64,000 bases of DNA. Source: Streptomyces sp. Isolate_45 (GTDB taxonomy: Bacteria; Actinomycetota; Actinomycetes; Streptomycetales; Streptomycetaceae). Positions 33,086 to 42,685 of this stretch are shown in pieces. The stretch covers positions 1 to 64,000 of the forward strand of contig NZ_JANFAK020000023.1 in NCBI RefSeq assembly GCF_024721315.2, in the 5' to 3' direction. The notes under the pieces are model-generated. The model was not told the DNA's origin and ran no database searches. It worked only from the letters and a program-made list of their open reading frames with translations. Made by a program: the position numbers and the translations under genes. The stretch's first letter is position 1. Each line of letters opens with the position of its first letter.

Positions 33086-33440
33086 GTCTGCCTCCCCCTC
33101 TCAGGGGCTTCGGACGCACTACCAGTCATGGTCGACATCCGTCCGACGCACGTCAAGAACTTCACGAAAGAAAGGACATGGATTCTTGATTCGGGGCGGG
33201 ATTCGCATATGGGCGAAAAGCCGTCGCAGCGGGCGCCATGGACCTTCCTGACAAGCCACGCACGCGCCCTTCTCACCCGAAGCAATTCACTCACCACTAC
33301 CGACAACCCCACGTGTGGCGGCGCACGCGAGGACGGGCGGGGCCGACTGTGGGGCGGGTCACTACGCCCCCGCCACGGCGGACGAGGACTTCCGCAATAG
33401 ACTGAACGTGTTCAAATCAGCGAGGGTCAGGGGGCAACTC
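33086..33440. other. No gene recognised; promoter region
   Basis: The A/T-richer run around 33150-33210 is unusual for this window and may contain divergent promoters for the STAS and membrane genes. No clear pair of hexamers was found. Confidence 0.4.
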
Positions 33441-33893
33441 GTGCCGGTCAGTACGCACGCCGCATCGGACGAAGAGTCGGGAAGCAGGGGGAAAAGGGCT
33501 ACCGCTCACCGGTGGCAGACAGGAATCGCACTGGTAGCCCTGTTCCTCCCGCTGCCGTGCGCCCTCGCGGTCGCTGTCGACGGCGGGTCCGTCTTCCACC
33601 TCACGGTCCCCGCACTCCTTCTCGGGATACCACTCACCCTCCGCCGAAACCGCGCATGGTTCATGACCTCCAGCGTCATCACCGCAGTCCTGGTACTCGG
33701 TTGGTCAGTCGTCGGCATCCTCGAAGGAACCTGGACGTTCCTTCCCTCAGCGCCTCTGCTGATCTGCGCGAACTTCGCGGACCCCCGCGAATACCGCACA
33801 CCTGCCATCATCGCCACCACCCTCGCGTGCCTCATCGCCACACCCTTCGCCCTGGTTGCCCTCACCGCCACCACACTGCTCGTCAAGTCGTAG
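33441..33893 (+). CDS. Membrane protein, unknown function
   Basis: This 150-residue protein from GTG 33441, with AGGGGG upstream. After a polar N-terminus it has hydrophobic segments IALVALFLPLPCALAVAV, VPALLLGIPLTLRR, SSVITAVLVLGWSVVG and ATTLACLIATPFALVALTATT, consistent with four membrane helices. There is no motif. Codon bias is normal for the window. Confidence 0.7.
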   Translation: MPVSTHAASDEESGSRGKRATAHRWQTGIALVALFLPLPCALAVAVDGGSVFHLTVPALLLGIPLTLRRNRAWFMTSSVITAVLVLGWSVVGILEGTWTFLPSAPLLICANFADPREYRTPAIIATTLACLIATPFALVALTATTLLVKS

Positions 33894-34318
33894 AGGGGCG
33901 CCTTTCGGCCGCGCCTCCAGAACCGGGAAACGAGTGACCGCCCGCAGAGGTGAGGAGGTCAAGCCGGCACGGGGTGATCGCGGCTGTCGGTGGAGGGGGT
34001 ACCGGCGGCTCGCCGTCCTCGCCGTCGCAGTACGGACACCATGGCCCGAAGCGGTTGTGCGTCCGGACGAGGCACATGTGCGCGGTGGAAGTCAGGAAGA
34101 AGCGCGGGAGCGATGCGTAAGCACTGTGGAACCCCCACAGGCCTGCGCGTATGCGGCGATGTTCCCGAGCCGTCGCCGAGGCGTTGAGAGGCATTTCCTT
34201 TGTGGTTCGTGATCATCTGGGCTTCGGTTCTGTCGGCCACCGTCTGCACACGGGTCCACATCGCCCGGCTCCGGGGACGGATGGCCATGCTCGGCGACAC
34301 CGCCCCGGGGTCGGCGTC
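33894..34318. other. No well-supported gene; short minus-strand Cys-containing frame
   Basis: A 64-codon minus-strand frame (33883-34077) reads MCLVRTHNRFGPWCPYCDG and has good codon bias at first, with a C-P-Y-C pair, but no ribosome-binding site. It overlaps the end of 33441-33893. It is mentioned, not called. Confidence 0.3.
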
Positions 34319-34609
34319 GTGAACGTGGACCTCCTCGTGATCCACACGACCCGGCTGGAGGCGTGCCGGGATTTCTATGCCGGCCTCGGTCTGGAATTCG
34401 TACCGGAGCGGCACGGCGACGGGCCGGACCATTACGCCGCGGTCCTCGCCGACGGGAGCGTCATCGAGTTGTACCCCGCCACGCGTCGGCCGGAGACCGG
34501 GTACTTGCATCTCGGGCTGACCGCGGGGCGTGGTTCCCTGACCCGGGTGGCCGGGCGGCACATCCTGACCGACCCGGACGGCCGTACGGTCGTTCTGACC
34601 GTCCCGTAG
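34319..34609 (+). CDS. VOC (glyoxalase/bleomycin-resistance fold) protein
   Basis: This 96-residue protein begins VNVDLLVIHTTRLEACRDFY and has GLGLEFVPERHGDGPDHYAA, VIELYPATRRPETGYLHLGL and RHILTDPDGRTVVLTVP. First metal-ligand-type His (IHT), Glu (VIELYP) and the D-P-D-G-x-x-V ending fit the family. At about 96 residues it is shorter than a full 120-residue VOC module; the stretch between strands 6 and 7 is short, so an internal deletion is possible. The GTG start has only a weak GGGG upstream. Confidence 0.72.
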   Translation: MNVDLLVIHTTRLEACRDFYAGLGLEFVPERHGDGPDHYAAVLADGSVIELYPATRRPETGYLHLGLTAGRGSLTRVAGRHILTDPDGRTVVLTVP

Positions 34610-34819
34610 CGGATCACCGAACAGACGGCGCGGGACACTGTGCCCCGCGTTCTGGGGGACGCCGCGCACGCCGACGTGGAGATCCGTCCCGGCGGCAACG
34701 TGTCGGCAACCGGCGAAGCCCGTGCGGCGCCGGCCGAGACGCACACCGGCCTCGGCCTGGGCAGTCGGTGCCGGGCGCGCGGTATTGGGAGCGCGGGGAA
34801 GCTCTGGTAGAACCGGTCC

Positions 34820-35377
34820 ATGCGTCCACGGCCCGGGGAAGTGCTGCACTTCTCAGAAGACCCGACGATCAGCCGGTTCCTCCCTCACGTCGCCGCCACC
34901 ACCCGCCACCCGGAGGCTGTCGTATGGGCCGTCGATGGCGTACAGGCTCCCGACTACTGGTTTCCCCGCCAATGCCCCCGCGCCATGGCCTGGACCGGGC
35001 CCGCGACGGCCGAGGGCGACAGGGAGCGCATCATCGGCCCCGGCGGCGGCTCGCGGGTCCACGCGATCGAGTACGGCTGGGTGGAACGGTTCCTGGGTGT
35101 GGAGCTCTTCGCCTACCGGCTCCCCGCCGCGTCCTTCCGCCCGATCGGCGATCCCGTACCTTTCGCCCACGTGTCCAAGGGCCCCGTCGAGCCTCTGGGC
35201 CCGGCCGAGCCCGTGGGCAGCCTCCTGCGACTGCACCAGGACGCCGGCATCCAACTCCGCGTCCTGGACAACCTGTGGGACTTCTGGGACGCCGTGACCA
35301 CCAGCACCCTGACCTTCGGCGGCATCCGTCTCCGCAACGCACTCCCCCGCCCCGAGGCCGGCGCCGCCGGGGCTTGA
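34820..35377 (+). CDS. DUF6886-family protein
   Basis: This 185-residue protein reads LHFSEDPTISRFLPHVAATT, AVVWAVDGVQAPDYWFPRQC, PRAMAWTGP, IEYGWVERFLGVELFAYRLP and LHQDAGIQLRVLDNLWDFWD. The H-F-S-E-D/P opening with D-Y-W-F-P-R-x-C-P-R is the signature of DUF6886, a conserved single-domain family without assigned function. GAAGCTCTGG gives only a weak ribosome-binding site. No neighbours share a function. Confidence 0.82.
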   Translation: MRPRPGEVLHFSEDPTISRFLPHVAATTRHPEAVVWAVDGVQAPDYWFPRQCPRAMAWTGPATAEGDRERIIGPGGGSRVHAIEYGWVERFLGVELFAYRLPAASFRPIGDPVPFAHVSKGPVEPLGPAEPVGSLLRLHQDAGIQLRVLDNLWDFWDAVTTSTLTFGGIRLRNALPRPEAGAAGA

Positions 35378-35463
35378 GGACCCGCAGACCGGCCGGCACC
35401 ACAGCGGCGGGCGGCGAGCGGACGTCGCGCAGCCTGGCAGCGACGAACCCCGGGGCTTTCGGG

Positions 35464-35985
35464 TCACGGTTGGTCGGCGGTCTCCGGGTCCCGGGAGAGG
35501 TCGATGGTGAACGCCACTCGGTCGAGTCCGGGGCCGTCGTAGTCCGGCTTCGCTCCCGACGCCGTGAATCCGAGCCGAGTGTGGAAGGCCTGCGACGCTT
35601 TGTTCTCCACGCTGGTGATGCAGTGTACGTAACGGCGTCCGTGCGACCGGGCGAGCGCGAAGAAGGCGCTGTAGAGGGCGCGTCCGACACCCTTGCCGTG
35701 CAAGGCGGGGTCGACACCGACGAAATGCACGTAAGCGGTGTCGGGCTCCGTCTGCGACAGGAAACCGACGAGGAAGGCGGCGACCTCCGCGTCAGCGCGT
35801 TCGATGAGGAAACTGGTGGTGGTGAAGTGCTGGAAGTACAACCGGGGCAGCAGCAAGGCGCGTTCCACCGCACCCGCCCCGCCCTTGAGGCCACCCCACC
35901 AGTCGTCCAGTACCGCGAGCACGCGAGGATGGTCGTCAGCCGCAGGGTGTCGAGCCGTCAGGCCCACAGGAAGATCAACGATCAT
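35464..35985 (-). CDS. GNAT-family N-acetyltransferase
   Basis: This 173-residue protein has VGLTARHPAADDHPRVLAVL at the N-terminus, IERADAEVAAFLVGFL, the strand YVHFVGVDPALHGKGVGRAL, in which the P-loop Q/R-x-x-G-x-G/A is H-G-K-G-V-G, and SVENKASQAFHTRLGFTASG. This is a complete GNAT fold. Substrate unknown. The ATG at 35985 gives the natural N-terminus. Confidence 0.9.
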   Translation of the reverse strand: MIVDLPVGLTARHPAADDHPRVLAVLDDWWGGLKGGAGAVERALLLPRLYFQHFTTTSFLIERADAEVAAFLVGFLSQTEPDTAYVHFVGVDPALHGKGVGRALYSAFFALARSHGRRYVHCITSVENKASQAFHTRLGFTASGAKPDYDGPGLDRVAFTIDLSRDPETADQP

Positions 35986-36198
35986 CCGCCCATTCTGCCT
36001 GTCCGGCGGTCCTGAGTGACGAGGCGGACCACCGCAGCCGCGACTGGGTGGCGTCCTTCGCCATGGTCGGCCGACCCGGCCGACGGCAAGGCCAGGAAAC
36101 CATGGGCATCGTCCGGAGGGGCACCAGCACGTATCGGGATGCCGAGCACCGGCCACCGACCGGAAATGAACCCGCTCGGCGCGCTGTTGTCAGCCCAT

Positions 36199-36759
36199 AT
36201 GACCGAAGATCTCATGCGGCCCGATGGGGTCCACCCGCTCCTGACCGGCCGCTTCAGCCCGTACGCGTTCGACCCGTCGGTCAAAGTCGACGACCGTGCC
36301 CTCGACCTGCTGCTCGAAGCGGCCAGGTGGGCGCCCTCCGCCGGGAACTCCCAGCCATGGGGGTTTCTACCGGCCAGGCCCGGCGAGCCGGAGTACGCCC
36401 GCGTGGTGCCTCGGCTTGCGGCCGGCTCGGCCCGCTGGGCCATGGACGCGAGTCTGCTCATCGTCACGTTCACCCGCCGGTATTTCGACGACTCGGGAAC
36501 CCTCTACTCCGAGTTCGCCGACTACGACCTCGGTCAGGCCGTGGCCCACCTGACCATCCAGGCCCAGGCGATGGGACTGTCGTCCCACCAGTTCCGTGCC
36601 TTCGACCTCGCGGCGCTCACCGAAGAGCTCGACCCGAATCCGGGCTGGGCGATCGTTTCCATGATCGCCGTGGGCAAGTGTGCCGAAAACCCCCCGGCGG
36701 TACGGACGCGGCGCAGCACCGGCGAACTCCGCTCGGCTCCGTTGTCCACACCGTCGTAG
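36199..36759 (+). CDS. Nitroreductase-family protein
   Basis: This 186-residue protein with the nitroreductase FMN-binding pattern: FSPYAFDPSVKVDDRALDLL, LEAARWAPSAGNSQPWGFL (R-x-A-P-S-x-x-N-x-Q-P-W), FADYDLGQAVAHLTIQAQAM and NPGWAIVSMIAVGKC. The family reduces nitro groups, quinones or flavins using NAD(P)H. In-frame starts at 36166 and 36016 exist; 36199 gives the closest fit but lacks a strong ribosome-binding site. Confidence 0.88.
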   Translation: MTEDLMRPDGVHPLLTGRFSPYAFDPSVKVDDRALDLLLEAARWAPSAGNSQPWGFLPARPGEPEYARVVPRLAAGSARWAMDASLLIVTFTRRYFDDSGTLYSEFADYDLGQAVAHLTIQAQAMGLSSHQFRAFDLAALTEELDPNPGWAIVSMIAVGKCAENPPAVRTRRSTGELRSAPLSTPS

Positions 36760-36929
36760 GACGCGAAGCGGTCCGGCGGACCATCGCCGGACCTGAGGAG
36801 TTCACCCGGAACGGGCCGGTCGAGGCATTGCGGCCATGGTCGGCCGGCCGCACGCGGCAGGACGGGCCGGCCCGTTCAAGAGCCGGCGCCGGCAGGCGAA
36901 AACCGTCGGCGGGGCAGCCTGGAGACCAT

Positions 36930-37574
36930 TCATTTTCGCCAGAACAGGTGGTGCGTCACCCCGCTCGGGCTGGGAACGACCTCCAGGTGGAAGCGGTCGA
37001 GCAGCTCATCGGGGGAGGCCCAGAGGCGTACTCCGGACCCGAGCCTCACCGGTGAGACCGCCACGTGCATGGTGTCGACCAGGTCTGCGTCGAGGAACTC
37101 CCGGATGGTCGTGGCCCCGCCACCGAGTCGGACGTCCTTGCCCTGCGCGGCCTCCCGGGCCTGCTGGAGAACCGTGGCAGGGTCACCGTCGACGAAGTGG
37201 AACGTGGTGTCGGAGAGTGTGAGCGAAGGACGCTCGTGGTGGGTCAGGACGAACACCGGGGTGTGGAACGGAGGTTCATCACCCCACCACCCCTGCCATT
37301 CGTGGTTGCGCCAGGGCCCGCGCTGGGGCCCGAACTTGTTGCGGCCCATGATCTCGGCGCCGATGTTGTGGGCGTAGTCCCGCGTGAGGTAATCGTCGAT
37401 GCCCCGGCTCCCTCCGGGCTCGGTGCGCATGGGCCAGCTCGCGGTGGCGCCGGCCCAGGCGAACAGCCTCCCGGGATCGACATGACCGAACGGCCTCTCA
37501 AGGGTCTGGTCCTCACCGGCACCGATCCCGTCACTTGAGACGTTGAAGTTCTGGACTCTCAGAAGCTGGGGCAC
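36930..37574 (-). CDS. Dihydrofolate reductase-like (RibD C-terminal domain) protein
   Basis: This 214-residue protein starts VPQLLRVQNFNVSSDGIGAG and has the family core DYAHNIGAEIMGRNKFGPQR, PVFVLTHHERPSLTLSDTTF, HFVDGDPATVLQQAREAAQG, KDVRLGGGATTIREFLDADL and VDTMHVAVSPVRLGSGVRLW. This is the NADPH-dependent fold shared by DHFR and the RibD reductase domain, typical of Streptomyces paralogues of unknown substrate. The GTG at 37574 follows GGAGGAG. Confidence 0.9.
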   Translation of the reverse strand: MPQLLRVQNFNVSSDGIGAGEDQTLERPFGHVDPGRLFAWAGATASWPMRTEPGGSRGIDDYLTRDYAHNIGAEIMGRNKFGPQRGPWRNHEWQGWWGDEPPFHTPVFVLTHHERPSLTLSDTTFHFVDGDPATVLQQAREAAQGKDVRLGGGATTIREFLDADLVDTMHVAVSPVRLGSGVRLWASPDELLDRFHLEVVPSPSGVTHHLFWRK

Positions 37575-37804
37575 GTGCTCCTCCTGTGGTGTCGACAACG
37601 ATGGTGAGACCTGCCGGACCGTCGAAACTCATCGCTGTTTCCGCGACCGGCCGGGAAGCGTCCTGCTCAGTGTCCCGACCTGCGGGGTTCGCACGCGGTT
37701 CGCTCCGGCGCTGTCGCGGCTGATCGTGTGTTCGGGCGGCGCGACCGCGAGAACGCGGGCGCAGGCGGGTGGTGTCCGTGTCCTCCAGGCAGCATTCACG
37801 CAGG

Positions 37805-37842
37805 GGCGCCCCGCCTCCGCGATGCGCGGGGGGCGGGGCGCC
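37805..37842. terminator. Terminator downstream of the crystallin-like gene
   Basis: An almost perfect 17-bp G/C-rich hairpin (arm GGCGCCCCGCC-T-CCGCG, three-base loop) lies 18 bases beyond the stop at 37860. One bulged base interrupts the stem. Confidence 0.75.
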
Positions 37843-37859
37843 GCTGCGTGCCGGATCCG

Positions 37860-38408
37860 CTACAGCAGGGCGATCGAGCTCGCCCGGTCGTTCATCGCGT
37901 CTCCGACGTACGAGGTGGACTGCTGGTATTCCTGGTGGACGCCGGAGGCGTTGGGCGCATCCCACAACTCCAGCCAGCAGGACAGCGTGGTCAGCGAACT
38001 GACCGAGTTGTTCCAGGTGCCTTCGAGGTCGATCTGTCCGTCCCGGCCGTTGCCGCTCCCGCAGGCGCTGCCGCCGGTTAAGACCAGGGCGGAGCCGCGG
38101 TAGTTCGAGTCCGTGTAGACGACACCGAGCTGCACGGCCTGGGCACCTGCGGTGCCCGAGGAGCCCTTGAGACGGTCGACCAGCTTCTGGTCGATGTGCT
38201 TCGCCGACAGCGGCGCGTCGGTGATCCGTCCGTTGGTGGAGGCGGTGACGGCATCCTGGAACGTGTCGTAGCACCGCATGCTGCCTGAATCGACGTTGAG
38301 CACGCAGTTCCTCGGGGCGGGTGCGGCGCTCGCGGTGGCGGCGCCCGTACCCAGGGCCAGGACGGTGGCGGCTGCCGCGACAGCAATACGTGACGTACGA
38401 GCAAACAT
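37860..38408 (-). CDS. Secreted beta/gamma-crystallin-like (peptidase inhibitor I36 type) protein
   Basis: This is a 182-residue exported protein. The signal peptide (VAAAATVLALGTGAATASA) ends near residue 28. The mature part has CVLNVDSGSMRCYDTFQDAV, a Tyr-rich VVYTDSNYRGSALVLTGGS, WNNSVSSLTTLSCWLELWD and YQQSTSYVGDAMNDRASSIA, the one-and-a-half crystallin-type repeats found in the Streptomyces peptidase-inhibitor I36 group. Three Cys pairs are available for disulfides. One Leu is encoded by the rare codon TTA (38079-38081), so translation may depend on bldA. ATG at 38408. Confidence 0.85.
   Translation of the reverse strand: MFARTSRIAVAAAATVLALGTGAATASAAPAPRNCVLNVDSGSMRCYDTFQDAVTASTNGRITDAPLSAKHIDQKLVDRLKGSSGTAGAQAVQLGVVYTDSNYRGSALVLTGGSACGSGNGRDGQIDLEGTWNNSVSSLTTLSCWLELWDAPNASGVHQEYQQSTSYVGDAMNDRASSIALL
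38079..38081 (-). promoter_or_regulatory. TTA leucine codon (bldA-dependent translation)
   Basis: The codon TTA lies within the ALVLTGG stretch of the secreted crystallin-like gene. In Streptomyces the only tRNA reading TTA is the bldA product, so TTA genes are usually translated during morphological development. The effect on this gene is inferred. Confidence 0.6.
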
Positions 38409-38599
38409 GGGTCACTCCCGTCTCGTGGACGTTGTACCAACACCGTGGATGCTTCCGCCTCCATCCCGCATGGGCCAGGGGCACATTCGGCCAGGGTCGG
38501 TGTATGCGCCATGCGTTGCTGCGGGTCAGCGGGCGATGCGTTGCGCTTTGCGTACTTCATGACCTGCCGTGACACCTTGCCCAGGTCGTCGGCAGCATC

Positions 38600-39310
38600 T
38601 GACGGGGAATCCGAAGAAACCGGCGCGAACTGTTCGAAGCCGCGCTCCCCGGCGGCCGCCGGGGGTACCTCCGAGATCCGGCGGGCGTGGACATGGGACT
38701 TCGGGTTCGCGCTCACCGGCAGGCAGTCAGCGGCGATGACGCCACGCAAGCGGATGGCGCCGATCCGCTCAGCGTGCCGGGCCGCTTCCCGCAGGGTCTG
38801 TCGGGCTGCGTCGTGGCGGCTCGCCCCGATGAGCATGCCGCCGTGAGTGAGGTGTGCGGAAACGAGTTCGGGGGTGGGGTCGACGGCGTTCAGGAGGTCG
38901 ACGGACTGTTCGGGGGAATGTTCGGCGGCCATCAGGCCGACCTGACCCCCGTGGCGGTGCCGAGGGCGCGCAGCGGCCGGCAGACGCAGCGGGGCGCGCG
39001 CCAGCGGCGAGCGGCCTCCAGTTCCTCGGCGTCGAGCGGGACGGCCGAGCAGCAGCCGGCAACAGGCGGTAGCCGACCGCCAGGGGGTGGTGACGATCGG
39101 GCCGATGACTTGCCGTTCGCTCTGTCGACGACCGCATTCCAGCAGGTCGTCGAGGGCGGCCGCGGGTGAGCCGGCCAGTCGGTGCGCCTCGACGGTGCGG
39201 CCCGTCCGGGTGAGGACGGTGGCGGCCTGGGCGACGAGGTACGCGTGCCCGATGCGCAGACCACGGCTTCTGCGAGGCGATCTGGCGGTGCGGTGCGAGG
39301 CGAGGCAAGG
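38600..39310 (-). pseudogene. Decayed LuxR/TPR-type regulator
   Basis: The minus strand carries SRGLRIGHAYLVAQAATVL, TRTGRTVEAHRLAGSPAAAL, then (other frame) LDAEELEAARRWRAPRCVC, then (first frame) LMAAEHSPEQSVDLLNAVD, LTHGGMLIGASRHDAARQTL and REAARHAERIGAIRLRG. The helix-rich, tetratricopeptide-like pieces are characteristic of large LuxR/LAL-type regulators upstream of their DNA-binding domain. Frame changes and the absence of an ATPase or HTH domain indicate a dead remnant. The limits given are approximate. Confidence 0.5.
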
Positions 39311-39694
39311 CGACCCCGGCACGGCCGACAGGTTGAAGCGTTCCACCTCGTCACCCGCCCGGGACCCAGGGCAGGCCGGTACACCGCGACGACGCCGATG
39401 TTCGTCGTTCACCGTCGGAGAGGCGGGCGCAGCCCATCCGCGGGCCGGCCCGGTAGCGCTGCTCACCGAGACCGATCTGCCCGCCCGCCCGTTGGGTGAG
39501 AAGGAGTCTCCGGCAGTCGCCGAACGCCTTCCGGCGGAGTCACCCGCGGCCCTCGCCACGCCGACCGCCGCGGACCTCGTCCACCGGGCCCGCACCGGCA
39601 TGCGCGCGCGGTCGCCTCCCCACCCGGCACGCAGAGCCCACTGGGGGAGCGACCGCTCTCCCCCGCCACAGCGGACCGTAGCCGCAGCTCAGGT
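39311..39694. other. No gene recognised
   Basis: Overlapping frames with no domain, between the regulator remnant and the acidic DUF5709 gene. Confidence 0.35.
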
Positions 39695-40156
39695 CTACGG
39701 CTGCTCTTCCTCCAGGTCCTCGATCACATGGACGGCGGCTTCCTCCGCCGAGGCGGCACCGGCGTCCACGCCGACGTCGTGGGCGAGCACGTTGTTCTCG
39801 CGGGGGGATTCGGTGGCCGGCGCCAGACGACCGGCGCGCGCATCTCCCACCTCGGGGTCGATCGGCTCTCCCTCCCCACCCGGCAGGTCGCCCACACCGT
39901 CCCCCGGCTCGGGCTGCTGGTCGGGGACTTCGCGGGCGAGGCGGTCGTCCAGGCTCTCTCCGAGACGCTGTTCCTCGCCCGTGGTGGGGTTGCGCTCGCT
40001 GGCGTAAGGGCGCTCCGGTGGCGAGTACCCCTGGTCGAGAAGGGCGTCGGTGCCGAGTTCCCCCACGCTGTCATCCATGTCCGGCTGGCCTTCGGAGCGC
40101 TCGTCCTCGGGCTGGGGCTGGTAGACGTCGTCGCCGCGAGCTCCGGTTTCGCTCAT
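39695..40156 (-). CDS. DUF5709-family acidic protein
   Basis: This 153-residue protein is very acidic, with many Glu and Asp and few hydrophobic residues. Recognisable blocks are DDVYQPQPEDERSEGQPDMD, LDQGYSPPERPYASERNPTT, GEEQRLGESLDDRLAREVPD and GRLAPATES. The combination of Y-Q-P, D-Q-G-Y-S-P-P-E-R-P and the E-x-L-D-x-R-L-A-x-E motif is the DUF5709 pattern. The family is confined to actinobacteria, with unknown function. ATG at 40156; the gene precedes pgm on the same strand but is separated by 200 bp and a terminator. Confidence 0.85.
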   Translation of the reverse strand: MSETGARGDDVYQPQPEDERSEGQPDMDDSVGELGTDALLDQGYSPPERPYASERNPTTGEEQRLGESLDDRLAREVPDQQPEPGDGVGDLPGGEGEPIDPEVGDARAGRLAPATESPRENNVLAHDVGVDAGAASAEEAAVHVIEDLEEEQP

Positions 40157-40318
40157 GAGCGATTCCTCTCGTCGCACACCCCGGGGTGGCCGGGGCGTCG
40201 GGGATAGTGGCTTCCTCCCGCGCCTCCCCAGAAATCCGGAGCTCACGCAGCCCACCGCCGGGCCGGGCACGTCGCCCGCGGCCGGCTACGAAGCGCCGGC
40301 TTCACGCCCCACCGTACG

Positions 40319-40339
40319 GCCGGGGCATTGCCCCGGCCG
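40319..40339. terminator. Terminator of pgm
   Basis: The 8-bp G/C stem GGCCGGGG-CATTG-CCCCGGCC is located about 20 bases beyond the pgm stop at 40360, on the correct side for transcripts of the minus strand. Confidence 0.7.
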
Positions 40340-40359
40340 CCGTGGCGGCCACCGCCGGG

Positions 40360-42000
40360 TCAGGCGGACAGCGCCGCCGAAACCACGGACCGTGCCGCCT
40401 CCTGGACCTCTGCGAGGTGCTCGGGTCCGCGGAACGATTCGGCGTAGATCTTGTACACGTCCTCGGTGCCCGAGGGACGGGCCGCGAACCAGGCGTGGTC
40501 GGTACTCACCTTGATCCCGCCGAAGGCCGCGCCGTTGCCGGGGGCGCTCGTCAGTACTCCGGTGACCGGGTCGCCGGCGAGCGTGTCCGCGGTGACCTGG
40601 TCCGGGGAAAGCCGGCCGAGCACGGCCTTCTCGTCCCGCGTGGCCGGTGCGTCGATGCGGGCGTACGCGGGTTCGCCGAACCTGGTGGTCAGCGCGGCGT
40701 ACCGCTCGGAGGGGCTCTGTTCCGTCACCGCCAGGATCTCCGAGGCGAGCAGGGCGAGGAGGATGCCGTCCTTGTCGGTCGTCCACACCGAGCCGTCGCG
40801 ACGCAGGAAGGACGCGCCGGCGGACTCCTCGCCGCCGAAGCCGAGGCCACCGTCGGCCAAACCGTCCACGAACCACTTGAAGCCGACGGGTACTTCGACC
40901 AGTGGGCGGCCGAGGTCGGCGGCCACCCGGTCGATCATCCCCGAGGACACGAGCGTCTTCCCGATGCCCGCGGCCCGCGGCCAGCCCTCGCGGTGGCGGT
41001 ACAGGTAGTCGATCGCGGTGGCGAGGTAGTGGTTGGGGTTCATCAGGCCGCCGTCCGGCGTGACGATGCCGTGCCGGTCGGCGTCCGCGTCGTTGCCGGT
41101 CGTGATGTCGAAGCGGTCCCTTCCCTCGATCAGCGAGGCCATCGCGTACGGGGACGAGCAGTCCATCCGGATCTTCCCGTCCCAGTCCAGCGTCATGAAC
41201 CGCCAGGTGGGGTCGGTCTCCGGGTTGACGACGGTCAGGTCCAGGCCGTGTTCCTCGGCGATACGCCCCCAGTAGGCCACGGAGGCCCCACCCAGCGGGT
41301 CGGCGCCGATGCGCACGCCCGCGGCACGGACGGCGTCGAGGTCGAGCACGGAAGGGAGGTCGCGGACGTAGGCGCCGAGGAAGTCGTACCTACCGGTGGT
41401 GGCGGCCGCGAGCGCCCGGGCGTACGGAATCCTCCGTACCTCCTTCGAACCACCGGTGATGATCTCGTTGGCCCGCTCCTGGATCCAGCCGGTCGCCTCG
41501 GACCCGGCGGGTCCGCCGTGGGGCGGGTTGTACTTGAACCCGCCGTCGCCGGGCGGGTTGTGGGAGGGCGTGACGACCACTCCGTCGGCCAGGCCGTCGG
41601 TACGGCCGCGATTGTGGGTCAGGATGGCGTGGGACACGGCGGGGGTGGGGGTGTAGTGGTCGTCGGCGTCGATGACGACGTTCACGCCGTTGGCGGCGAG
41701 GACCTCGATGGCGGTGACCCTCGCGGGTTCGGACAGCGCGTGCGTATCGGCGCCGAGGAACAGCGGTCCGTCCACGCCGTGGTGAGCCCGGTATTCGCAG
41801 ATGGCCTGGCTCGTAGCGGCGATGTGGTCCTCGTTGAAGGCCGTGTCGAGGGACGAGCCCCGGTGGCCCGACGTTCCGAAACCGACCCGCTGGGCTGGAT
41901 CGGCGGTGTCGGGGTGCAGGGCGTAGTACGCGGTCACCAGGCGGGACACGTCGATGAGGTCCTCCGCCCTCGCCAACTGCCCGGCTCGCTCGTTCGGCAT
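40360..42000 (-). CDS. pgm: Phosphoglucomutase (alpha-D-glucose phosphate-specific)
   Basis: This 546-residue enzyme interconverts glucose 1-phosphate and glucose 6-phosphate. Visible motifs are the phosphoserine loop [20 protein letters not shown], the metal loop [14 protein letters not shown], the sugar-binding loop [17 protein letters not shown] and the phosphate-binding loop [17 protein letters not shown]. The N-terminus begins [19 protein letters not shown]. All four domains of the full-length family (about 546 residues) are present. GGAG before ATG 42000. In Streptomyces it links glycogen, trehalose and cell-wall sugar metabolism. A housekeeping-type gene, and the most conserved one in the window. 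Confidence 0.97.
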   Translation of the reverse strand: MPNERAGQLARAEDLIDVSRLVTAYYALHPDTADPAQRVGFGTSGHRGSSLDTAFNEDHIAATSQAICEYRAHHGVDGPLFLGADTHALSEPARVTAIEVLAANGVNVVIDADDHYTPTPAVSHAILTHNRGRTDGLADGVVVTPSHNPPGDGGFKYNPPHGGPAGSEATGWIQERANEIITGGSKEVRRIPYARALAAATTGRYDFLGAYVRDLPSVLDLDAVRAAGVRIGADPLGGASVAYWGRIAEEHGLDLTVVNPETDPTWRFMTLDWDGKIRMDCSSPYAMASLIEGRDRFDITTGNDADADRHGIVTPDGGLMNPNHYLATAIDYLYRHREGWPRAAGIGKTLVSSGMIDRVAADLGRPLVEVPVGFKWFVDGLADGGLGFGGEESAGASFLRRDGSVWTTDKDGILLALLASEILAVTEQSPSERYAALTTRFGEPAYARIDAPATRDEKAVLGRLSPDQVTADTLAGDPVTGVLTSAPGNGAAFGGIKVSTDHAWFAARPSGTEDVYKIYAESFRGPEHLAEVQEAARSVVSAALSA

Positions 42001-42390
42001 CCGTTCGCTCCTACGATTCTGGTCGGGACCCCGAACGGGGTCCACACGGCTCCATGATCGTCCGGGCGGCGGCCGGACCCGGCCCGACGCCCCGCCACGC
42101 CCATCACTCGACCTACCCAGGAAACCCGGTGCCGGCACGCCCGATCCGGGACCGGGTCGAGCGGAACCGCCGCCGGGCACATCGTTTGCCCAATGTACGT
42201 TTTGCCGAGTATGTGACGGTAATAACGCCTGTACGTCGGTCACCTACCGCGAATGAGGTGGGCGGGGACGGTCCGCCCTCGCGCGACTTAAGTGCCCCTC
42301 ACCGGTCCCATTCACCGAAAGTAGTTCCAATATCACACTGTGTACACACCCTGGGGCCGGCGCCCCGCATCCGTTCCGAAGGAGGACCTC
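42001..42390. promoter_or_regulatory. Promoter-bearing spacer with an A/T-rich patch
   Basis: This is the divergent intergenic region of pgm and the small gene at 42391. The patch 42186-42240 is richer in A/T than its surroundings (runs such as TAATAA). No exact -35/-10 pair can be defined by eye. Confidence 0.35.
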
Positions 42391-42579
42391 ATGGGCAAGA
42401 TCCGCAGCGGAGTCAAAGTGCTTCGCGGCATGAAACAGGAGGCCGACGGCAAGGCGCTGATGGACCCCGGACTTCGCACGGCGGGACGAAGGCTCATCGA
42501 TCAAGGGCGCAGCGAGATGCACCACCGGCCCCACCGAGCCGGCGGCACCGAGTGGGTCCCTGGCCGTCCAAGCCGGTAG
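42391..42579 (+). CDS. 62-residue basic hypothetical protein
   Basis: The ATG at 42391 follows GAAGGAGGACCTC, a strong ribosome-binding site. The product begins MGKIRSGVKVLRGMKQEAD and continues LRTAGRRLIDQGRSEMHHR. It is basic, helical and without membrane segment or known family. Codon bias and the ribosome-binding site support translation. It lies 107 bp before the next gene on the same strand. Confidence 0.65.
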   Translation: MGKIRSGVKVLRGMKQEADGKALMDPGLRTAGRRLIDQGRSEMHHRPHRAGGTEWVPGRPSR

Positions 42580-42685
42580 CCGTCCTCGTATTCTTCTCCT
42601 CCGGCGCCCTCGGGAGCCATCCGGATCGGGTTCGGAAGAACGCCGGGCGCCGGATCGTCCCGAGAAGGCCGGTGAGGATCCGACA

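Noticed and set aside
33883..34077. Minus-strand 64-codon C-P-Y-C frame
   Set aside because: It overlaps the membrane gene end, lacks a ribosome-binding site, and no family is recognised.
34610..34805. Continuation of the VOC gene frame beyond its stop
   Set aside because: The frame stays open with moderate codon bias (ITEQTARDTVPRVLGD...) but has no start; selenocysteine or readthrough is not supported.
40186..42057. Long plus-strand frame opposite phosphoglucomutase
   Set aside because: Antisense artefact of the highly conserved pgm gene; no start signal or domain.
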